NCBI RefSeq assembly: GCF_000003815.2
Contig: NC_049989.1
Coordinates: forward strand, 16,280,522-16,344,521
Length of the DNA: 64,000 bases
From: Branchiostoma floridae
Taxonomy: Eukaryota > Chordata > Leptocardii > Amphioxiformes > Branchiostomatidae
Reading direction: 5' to 3'
The position numbers and the translations under genes were made by a program. A model generated the notes under the pieces. It was not told the DNA's origin and searched no databases. It saw only the letters and a list, made by a program, of their open reading frames with translations. Below, piece by piece: positions 58,397 through 64,000 of this stretch. Within the stretch, counting starts at the first letter, position 1; every line of letters starts with the position of its first letter.

Positions 58397-60334
58397 GTAG
58401 GAAACTCTTTTATAGTAATTATTGTGTTACTAAATATAAATATTTGTGTGGAGTGAAAACCAGTGTATGTTGTGGTAAGGTATACCATGGCATGATTTAG
58501 GGAATACCAGGAGTGGATACTGCAAGCAGTTCTTCTAATGCCTGTGGTTCTTAGAGTTAGGACTTCTCAAAGCTTGTTTCTTCGATGATTCTAGCTTTTT
58601 TTGCCTATGAGATAAACAGTATAGAGTTTTGGTCCCGGTGCGCTCACACAGCACTTGTATCAAGCTTGCATCACTGCGGGGTTCGAAAGATAATCAACAA
58701 AGTTTAGAGATAAAGAACAAATTTTCTTTCTTTTTGTGTATTTTGTTGTCTTCTAAGTCATACTTTTACGTATAATGCAATATCTAAATTATAAAAAATC
58801 GGAGAAAATACAAAAACAGTGACGCAGTGAACGAACCCCGCAGTGACACAAGCTTGACGCAAGTGCGGTGGTAGCACGCCTTTACGAGGGCCAGGTGCCT
58901 AAAATCTGCATCTGTTTTCAACAGGAAACGTATTTCCACCTTGAAAAGCATCACCATCCATACAGCACAAGGTGATAAACATTAGACAGAAACTGTGCAT
59001 CTAGATGAGGTTTCCTTATCCTTGCATAGGAAAAAGTCTGATTTTTGCCCTTTTCCAATTCAAGAAGTATCAGTTACTGTACCATTTGATTCTAGGTTTG
59101 AATCTTGAAAAAGAAGGTAACACCGATTCTGTATTATCATAATGAAGAAATGCACAAAAATCACCTCCCTGCGGTCAAAATGGAAGAGTCTGTTCTGTTT
59201 TGAGGCTGCGCTGAAAACCCGTTGCTTGCTGTATCCTCTTCTGGTATGTGTGGTGTCATTCAAGATTCAACAAACACTGCAAAATGCAGTCTGAAGAAGG
59301 TACAACACTTCTAATGGGACCATAAGACTATGATTCCCAATGTAGTAGTGCCATCGGTAATAGGCTACGTCAAGTGTACATAAAATGGTCTCGTGCCACC
59401 TACTTTACACTTTGGCACAGTACTAACTCTGCACCCACACTTACATATGTATTGTTGCTTTTTCTCTCATGCTGACTCACGACGCAGCTTTGAGATTTGG
59501 TGATTTCCTTTAATACCTTGTTCCTTGTGGCTCTTCCCTGGTAATTCCAAGTGTTTTCTAGTTTTGTGGTGATGATGGTGATGGTTTAACAGCTTGTCAA
59601 CCGCTACGACCACCCGATCGTTGTCATCTCTTCAATTTTTTCATAGCGTCCAACTAGTTAAAGTCTACTCTACCTCAGTGGATAACAAATCCCCTGTAAA
59701 CTGTCTTAGATCTTTGTTAAGTGTTGGCGAGGAAATAATGGTTCCAGGGGCATCGCTATGCGTTGTTGCATGCCAGATAGCATTTCTCAGAGGTGCAAGG
59801 GTATGCCTTGCCAGATAATATACATGTACAGGTAGACATGTGCACTTCATCTCATATAGAGGGACTACAGCAACAGGATGATAAGGTCCAGATGTGGGCT
59901 ACTTTTAGTCAAGTATCTCTAAGTGTGCTATATATATATATATGATGAGTCAGCTGAAACTGTCCTGTGACAGTTTTGTGTTCTCTTCTTAGAGACTGAG
60001 GAAATGAAAATGTGATTTTGGGAACATTTTGGAAGAAATGCTGTGGAATAATTTAACCTAACCTCGTATAAAACTGAATCCCAATACCATTATTGCTAGT
60101 ATCTTTTGAACATGATGATTTGTTTAGGTAAATTACGTTAAGTAATTTGTCCTTTAATTTTGCTTTCTTAGCTTGCGTAAGATGATACAAATCCATTTGA
60201 CACTCCTTTTTGTAGCGATAAGTAAAGCTTTTAGTCCGGCAGCATTTCTTCCAGATGTTTGACCTATCCGAGTGAAAGTCTCACAACATGTAGATGCTGT
60301 ACCATGTTAAGATGAGAACCCTTCTGTTGCCCAG
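58397..60334 (+). other. SRRM2 intron, 1.9 kb
   Basis: Contains the third 245-bp palindromic element (58635-58882) and a short (TA)n run near 59930-59942. Otherwise AT-rich and featureless. It ends in CTTCTGTTGCCCAG. Confidence 0.65.
58635..58882. mobile_element. Palindromic MITE, copy C, with divergent ends
   Basis: The core (GATAAAGAACAAATTTTC, TTTTTGTGTATTTTGTTGTC, TTCTAAGTCATAC, ATGCAATATCTAAATTAT) matches copies A and B. The outer arms differ from theirs: CATCACTGCGGGGTTCG on the left and CGAACCCCGCAGTGACAC on the right, then AAGCTTG and GTGCGGTGGTAGCACGCC. The arms remain complementary to each other. Exact ends and target duplication are uncertain. Confidence 0.7.
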
Positions 60335-60475
60335 ATCCCTGAGTAAGACGCCTCCGCGGAAGGAGAAACATGGGAAGAAGAAGAAGAGGAAGGAGCGCAC
60401 CCCGACCCCCTCCAGCAGCTCCAGCTCCTCCGACTCTGACTCGGACAGCAGCAGCAACAGTAGCAGCTCCAGAAG
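60335..60475 (+). CDS. SRRM2: SRRM2 exon: basic tract then poly-Ser/Asp
   Basis: 141 nt, phase 2 at both ends. It completes Arg, then SLSKTPPRKEKHGKKKKRKE, RTPTP, a run of serines, an alternating Ser/Asp stretch (SDSDSDSSSNSSSS), then R plus two bases. This matches the RSTTPAPKSRR...SADSASSSDTS part of human SRRM2 in order, not residue by residue. The mixed basic and Ser/Asp composition is typical of phase-separating nuclear-speckle proteins. The acceptor is TGCCCAG; the donor AAG|GTCAGC is weak. Confidence 0.88.
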
Positions 60476-60498
60476 GTCAGCTTCAACAGGGGTGCCTA

Positions 60499-60931
60499 AG
60501 CATTTGCACCAACCCTATGAGATTCGTATGTGACATGCACGAATCACTGTGCAAAAACGCACGAACCTTATGAAAATCACACGTATTACTATGCGAAAAT
60601 GTACTGACTTTATGTGATTCACACAAATCACTATGTGACAGACACGAACCTTGTGCGATTTGCGCGAACCTTATGCGAAACCGGCCAACCACCGCAGTTC
60701 GCATAAGGTTTGTGCAAATCATATAAGGTTTATACATTTTCGCATAGTGATTTGTGTGATTTTCATGATGTCCGTATGTTTTTGCATAGTGATTGGTGTG
60801 ATTTTCATAGGGTCCCGTACTTTTTTGCATAGTGATTCGTGTGATTTTCGTAAGGTTCATGTGTTTTCGCATAGTGATTCGTGCGTGTCACATAATGTTC
60901 GTACGAATCTCATAGGGTTCGTGCAAATGCT
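60499..60931. mobile_element. Foldback element built of ~50-bp inverted modules
   Basis: The ends AGCATTTGCACCAACCCTAT (60499) and ATAGGGTTCGTGCAAATGCT (60931) are inverted repeats flanked by TA on both sides (60497-60498 and 60932-60933). Inside, a module CATAGTGATTCGTGTGATTTTCATAAGG-type recurs about four times in the right half, and its complement recurs in the left half. The centre (CGAACCTTATGCGAAACC...GGTTTGTGC) is near 60680. No protein. The open frames crossing it are module artefacts. Confidence 0.85.
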
Positions 60932-61044
60932 TACTAAATAGGTTTTGTTCAAAGGGGAACAAAACTTACAATGGAAAAAAACTATTGCTTTGCACAGTGT
61001 AACAGTTGGTGTTTGGCTCCAAGCCCATACGTCCTGGTTTTGAG

Positions 61045-61220
61045 TCTTGTAGGATGCCGGACGTTGTGCCCTTGGGAAAAACACAAATTTCCTCACGTCA
61101 CCTAGCTTGAGTACCTAGCTTTGGTTAGGGACGTCCCATGGATAGGACTCTAGATAGATATCTGTGTTTGAGGAGAGACATGACTGGAGTATATTCAAGA
61201 GCTCACCACACTCATGAACT
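61045..61220 (+). mobile_element. SINE with conserved central domain, copy 4
   Basis: GTGCCCTTGGGAAAAACAC, AATTTCCTCACGTCACCTAG, GAGTACCTAGCTTTGGTTAGG, GATAGGACTCTAGATAG and GTGTTTGAGGAGAGACATG. Same block order as the copies at 10100 and 22940. Confidence 0.7.
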
Positions 61221-61409
61221 TATTATTTCAAAGATATGATGAATGTAGACCTTTTTTTTTTACATTTATTGATTAGACTGAAATGAATTTGACTTCACTG
61301 CACCTCTTTGTGATGGTGAAAATGTAAGAGAAGATAAGTTTCATATCTAAACTGTACTGTGACTATGAATCTACTAAGGTTGCTGAAGATGTGACTCGTG
61401 TGCCTACAG

Positions 61410-61590
61410 CTCTGCAAGCCCCTCGCCAGAGAGAAAGTCCAAGTCGTCAAAGTTCAGCAAGTCTGGCAGTGGGAGCCCCAGGAAGCACAAGGGAGGGAAG
61501 CCCAGCCGCAGCCCCCCCTCCCGCTCCCCCAGCCCCCCCACGCAGCAGAGTCCCCCCCACAGGCTGACTCATGAGAGGAACGGCAGACAG
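61410..61590 (+). CDS. SRRM2: SRRM2 exon: Ser/Pro/Arg-rich module
   Basis: 181 nt. It completes a Ser codon (AG|C), then SASPSPERKSKSSKFSKSGS, then a GSPRKHKGGKPSRSPPSRSP segment, a Pro/Gln stretch and HRLTHERNGRQ. Unlike its neighbours it ends on a codon border (phase 0), and the following exon starts at phase 0. The two together (417 nt) form one symmetric unit, but either alone would shift the frame if skipped. The acceptor is GCCTACAG and the donor CAG|GTATGA. Serine-proline repeats of this kind fill the human SRRM2 RS domain; exact alignment is not possible by eye. Confidence 0.85.
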
Positions 61591-61943
61591 GTATGACAAC
61601 TGAACTCCATACACCAAGGGACAGTTATGGATCCACTAATGAGCAGTTGCCAAAAGATTTTCCTCAAACAGACTGCTTAGATTCTACCATGATGAGTAAA
61701 ATAACATGTTTTTGTGACCTTCTTGCATCATTGTTTTGCCATTTCTGATTTCTCTTAAAAGATACTTTTCAAAATACAATGTACCTCAGCTACATTCACC
61801 AGTACACTCATGGTGGTTTTAAGCACGCGGTAGCACCATGAAGCAGCCACCGCAAAAACGGCAAAGATTAAAATACTGCAAAAGTTTCTGCATTTACAGT
61901 ATTTTGGTCGTTTTAAGTCTTCTATGATCATGAAATGTTTCAG
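61591..61943 (+). other. SRRM2 phase-0 intron, 0.35 kb
   Basis: The only phase-0 intron seen. Near 61810-61905 it has GGTGGTTTTAAGCACGCGG and CTGCATTTACAGTATTTTGG, related to the ACTGTAAA-ended element at 49426. It ends in GAAATGTTTCAG. Confidence 0.6.
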
Positions 61944-62179
61944 GCGGAGTCCCCCATTGCACAGCGCCCTCGTGCTTCAGACGCCAGGCGTTACCAGTCC
62001 CCGCCTCAAAAGGACAACAGAAGCTTTCGCTCGCCACCGCAGGCGGCAGACAGGGGTCACAGCTCCGGACAACGTCCTTCCAGCCGCGACGGAAGGACTG
62101 CAAGGTCAAGGTCATCGTCACACTCCGACTCTGAGAGGTCAAGAGGATCGGTGTCTCCACCCAAGGAGAAAAGAGCAAG
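61944..62179 (+). CDS. SRRM2: SRRM2 exon: SPPxK/R and RSRSSS module
   Basis: 236 nt, starting at phase 0 and ending at phase 2. It reads AESPIAQRPRASDARRYQSP, PQKDNRSFRSPPQAADRGHS, a Ser/Arg stretch including ARSRSSSHSDSERSRGS, and VSPPKEKRA plus two bases. Base composition is clearly higher in GC than the flanking introns. The acceptor is ATGTTTCAG; the donor AAG|GTAGAA is weak, with only the first bases matching consensus. Confidence 0.87.
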
Positions 62180-62764
62180 GTAGAAGATAAAGGATTATTA
62201 GTTTGTCCATATCCTTGTATGGGGCAACACAAGGATAAAAATCAGTTTTTAGTAGATCTTTTCATCATTCTAATTTTCTTATGGCAACATTGTTTTACAC
62301 TAAGCATGGAAAAGCTGTACAGTTTTTCTAACTTCCTCCCTACTACAGGTCATCCACCACTAACTCATTCACCAAATTGCTTGCTGTGCAAGTCAAAAGA
62401 ATTCTTGAACTAAATCCCTATCAATGCTTAACGCACTTATATTGGCCCCGTTACAGTAAAACTCGATAGCGTATCCTGTCTACTTACTGTGTTTGTTTAT
62501 CTCTTAATAATCTATTCTTACTTCATGCCATTAACAAGGAAACTAATGAATGAAAGAAAGTCATCAGGTACGAACTTTTGAGTTTTCTTTACGTTCCCTT
62601 CCATCTCGTCCTAGTTTTGTTGTCTGTTGTTTTTACTGGTCTAGCAGAGTGAGTCTAGGGACTGAGTTTGCCACTCTTTCTTCCTTTCGCACTGCAGCGA
62701 CATTTGTTAACGTGATTTTGCCGAGTCAGATAAACGTAATCTTGATGTTGATCGCCTACTACAG
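62180..62764 (+). other. SRRM2 intron, 0.6 kb
   Basis: AT-rich, with no repeat partner in the window. A pyrimidine-rich stretch at 62610-62700 precedes the acceptor CGCCTACTACAG at 62764. Confidence 0.6.
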
Positions 62765-62956
62765 GATGTCTCGGGAGGAGTCGCCAAAGAAGCAACAGGA
62801 GATGCGACGGTCTCGGAGCTATTCCCGATCGCCCGCCGCTCGCAGCCGCTCTCGGAGCTACTCCCGTTCTCCCTCTCGCTCGCCCTCCCCTGCGCCGGCA
62901 CGGAAATCTCGCAGCTACTCCCGGTCCAAGAGCCCCTCCCCACCAGCACAGAGGAG
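62765..62956 (+). CDS. SRRM2: SRRM2 exon: repeated RSRSYSRSP module
   Basis: 192 nt, phase 2 at both ends. It completes Arg, then MSREESPKKQQEMRRSRSYS, followed by three related blocks: RSRSYSRSPAARS, RSRSYSRSPSRSP and KSRSYSRSKSPSPP, ending AQR plus two bases. The blocks are internal amino-acid repeats of the kind that fill the C-terminal RS domain of SRRM2. The acceptor is CCTACTACAG and the donor GAG|GTATGA. An ATG at 62766 is internal; there is no reason to call it a start. Confidence 0.9.
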
Positions 62957-63035
62957 GTATGATTGATAGTTTTTGTTTGTTCGTTCATTCGTTTAGTCAG
63001 TACCTATTAGCACATAGGGCAATAAGTTCCTTATA

Positions 63036-63259
63036 CCCCGGTCACATTTGGCGAAAATTGATCGGAGGCCGATTCAGCGGCAATTGCCCGAGCCTTGCTT
63101 ATAATAATAACTTTGTTGCACAACAATTGCACAAGGTACAAAGTATGGCTTATATGTGACAGGGCCGGTTTTCGGGTGAGAAATACGCGCAAACTTTGAC
63201 CTTAAATTTGGCTGATCTTCCATCGATACACACAAATATCGTGGATAATGTGACAGGGG
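63036..63259. mobile_element. MITE, TA target site, copy 2
   Basis: It begins CCCCGGTCACATTTGGCG and ends CGTGGATAATGTGACAGGGG, flanked by TA at 63034-63035 and 63260-63261. It is collinear with 7614-7834, with about 80-85% identity by eye and only small indels. No coding capacity. Confidence 0.85.
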
Positions 63260-63419
63260 TATTACTGTTCCTGCAGAAGGGTGTACTTTTACAGAGAAGG
63301 GTTGCCAGTCCTTCCCCTTTAACATGCTGGAGGCACCTGCTCAAACACAGGACCTCCATTTTATGTCCCTTCTGAAAGACGACTGCAGCCCCAACTGAGA
63401 TCCAGATGTGAACCGGGTT

Positions 63420-63632
63420 CTTCATCTTCGTCTTCGTTACCCTCTAAAAACCCCACTGGGGTGTCGTGGGGGGGTGGGGGTGGCGTGCGGATTAGGGCAA
63501 GGCAGCCAAACCGGCCTTAAAGGCCTCAACTGACGGGGCCTGGGCAGTGTGCCCCGGCAGTCTGTTCCACTCGACAACCATGCGAGGGAAAAAAGAAAAT
63601 TTGAAACACTCAGTCTCTTTTAGCTGTGATTA
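63420..63632 (-). pseudogene. LINE (CR1/L2-like) ORF2 C-terminus and 3' tail
   Basis: Read on the minus strand, 63625 down to the stop TAA at 63494-63492 encodes KETECFKFSFFPRMVVEWNR, then LPGHTAQAPSVEAFKAGLAALP. The order FFPR-xxxxWNRLP-xxxxxxxSVxxFKxxL is the C-terminal signature of CR1/L2-group and related non-LTR polymerases. The 3' tail then ends in a GAAGAC/GAAGAT/GAAGAA run (63420-63440), the short-repeat type of 3' end seen in these clades. It is 5'-truncated and dead. Confidence 0.8.
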
Positions 63633-63649
63633 ACTGATATTTAAACATG

Positions 63650-63723
63650 TGACTCTCAGTCACCAACTGTTTGGAACCAAGAGCACAACTGTGAGGCTGC
63701 TACCAGTTGAGCTACAGGGACAG
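63650..63723 (-). mobile_element. tRNA-promoter SINE head
   Basis: The minus strand reads TGTCCCTGTAGCTCAACTGG-TAGCAG, the same head as the SINE at 2058 (box A TAGCTCAACTGG). The box B region is heavily decayed. Direction is opposite to SRRM2. Confidence 0.5.
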
Positions 63724-63980
63724 TCAAATTGATGGTTAACTTTAAGTATCCAACTTCTTTTGGAGACTTGAAGAGAAAAGGAAGTGACAGATGCAGTTGT
63801 AGTCCTTGGTGCTGATTTTGTTGCTGCTGAATTTTTGTGTTTGTTTTTTTTTACTATGCTTTCAACCTTTTTCTTCCATTTTTTTCTCATAAAGCAATTA
63901 ATTTTTTTTGGACTGATTGTTTTTTTTGTTTTTTGTTTGAAATTTTTATTTATTTTTTATTCTTATGATCTGTTGACCAG

Positions 63981-64000
63981 GAGAAGACATAAATATTGCA
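63981..64000 (+). CDS. SRRM2: SRRM2 exon, start only (cut by window end)
   Basis: After the acceptor CTGTTGACCAG, the base G completes the split Arg codon and the frame reads RRHKYC to the window end with no stop. The basic character and phase 2 fit the preceding exon (…AQR-R). Only 20 nt are visible, so the call rests mainly on the splice site and phase. Confidence 0.5.

Larger units (their letters stand above)
60476..61409 (+). other. SRRM2 intron with foldback element and SINE
   Basis: The first 23 bp are unique. A foldback element then fills 60499-60931 and a central-domain SINE 61045-61220. The remainder, with a T run near 61252-61262, leads to the acceptor GTGCCTACAG. Confidence 0.7.
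62957..63980 (+). other. SRRM2 intron packed with three transposon relics
   Basis: Holds the TA-flanked MITE (63036-63259), a minus-strand LINE 3' end (63420-63625) and a minus-strand tRNA-type SINE head (63650-63723). A T-rich tract from 63840 leads into the acceptor CTGTTGACCAG at 63980. Confidence 0.75.

Noticed and set aside
60483-60872. 129-codon minus-strand repeated peptide (NHTNHYAK)
   Set aside because: Arises from the modules of the foldback element.
61924-62190. Alternative + frame (MIMKCFRRSPPLHSALV...) across the exon
   Set aside because: The frame beginning GCG GAG TCC at 61944 fits the phase-0 donor of the previous exon and gives the RS/SP composition expected. The other frame is a shadow.
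62550-62966. Reading the whole 138-codon frame as a gene start
   Set aside because: Only 62765-62956 is coding in character. A clear CTACTACAG acceptor and the phase-2 match to the previous exon show it is an internal SRRM2 exon, so the upstream ATG is intronic.
1-64000. A new multi-gene system (defence, biosynthetic, toxin-antitoxin, CRISPR)
   Set aside because: The window is one gene with repeat-laden introns. I saw no operon-like gene set, direct-repeat/spacer array or clustered enzymes.

Overview
The window looks like animal nuclear DNA. It is AT-rich, holds no long open reading frames, has exons with canonical GT/AG borders, and is packed with small transposon remnants. The one host gene I can support runs along the + strand through nearly the whole window. 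It is an SRRM2 (SRm300, yeast Cwc21 family) orthologue, recognised from the cwf21 end segment, the conserved block around FGISEGYVDGSSFDP, and the Arg/Ser/Lys-rich modules that follow in the same order as in human SRRM2. The dense mix of tRNA-derived SINEs, MITEs and LINE tails suggests an invertebrate deuterostome, most likely a lancelet (Branchiostoma-like). That taxonomic call is an inference.

Layout: the 5' end of the gene lies before the window. One internal exon (1418-1546) carries the C-terminal half of the cwf21 region. A giant intron of about 48.5 kb follows (1547-50056). A compact cluster of nine complete exons lies between 50057 and 62956 and encodes the post-cwf21 block and the start of the RS domain. 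A tenth exon begins at 63981 and is cut by the window end. Almost every intron is phase 2 and usually splits an Arg or Ser codon after AG, so most exons can be skipped without a frameshift.

Inside the giant intron, at 32826-32974, is a coding exon with a strong start context, an upstream in-frame stop, CCAAT and GC-box motifs about 230-380 bp upstream, and a GT donor. Its phase matches the acceptor at 50057. It could drive a shorter SRRM2-like product that lacks the cwf21 region and has a different N-terminus. This is the most interesting gene-level observation.

The rest is intronic. It holds a hAT-like element with a perfect 8-bp target duplication; several families of short inverted-repeat elements (TA-flanked, TTA-flanked and foldback); two SINE groups (tRNA-promoter types and a four-copy central-domain type); degenerate LINE 3' ends; minisatellites with periods of about 55, 60, 130 and 160 bp; a long (CAGT)/(CACT) microsatellite; and a few less AT-rich stretches that may be regulatory. 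I saw no rRNA, canonical tRNA, CRISPR or bacterial-type feature, and no clearly new multi-gene system.
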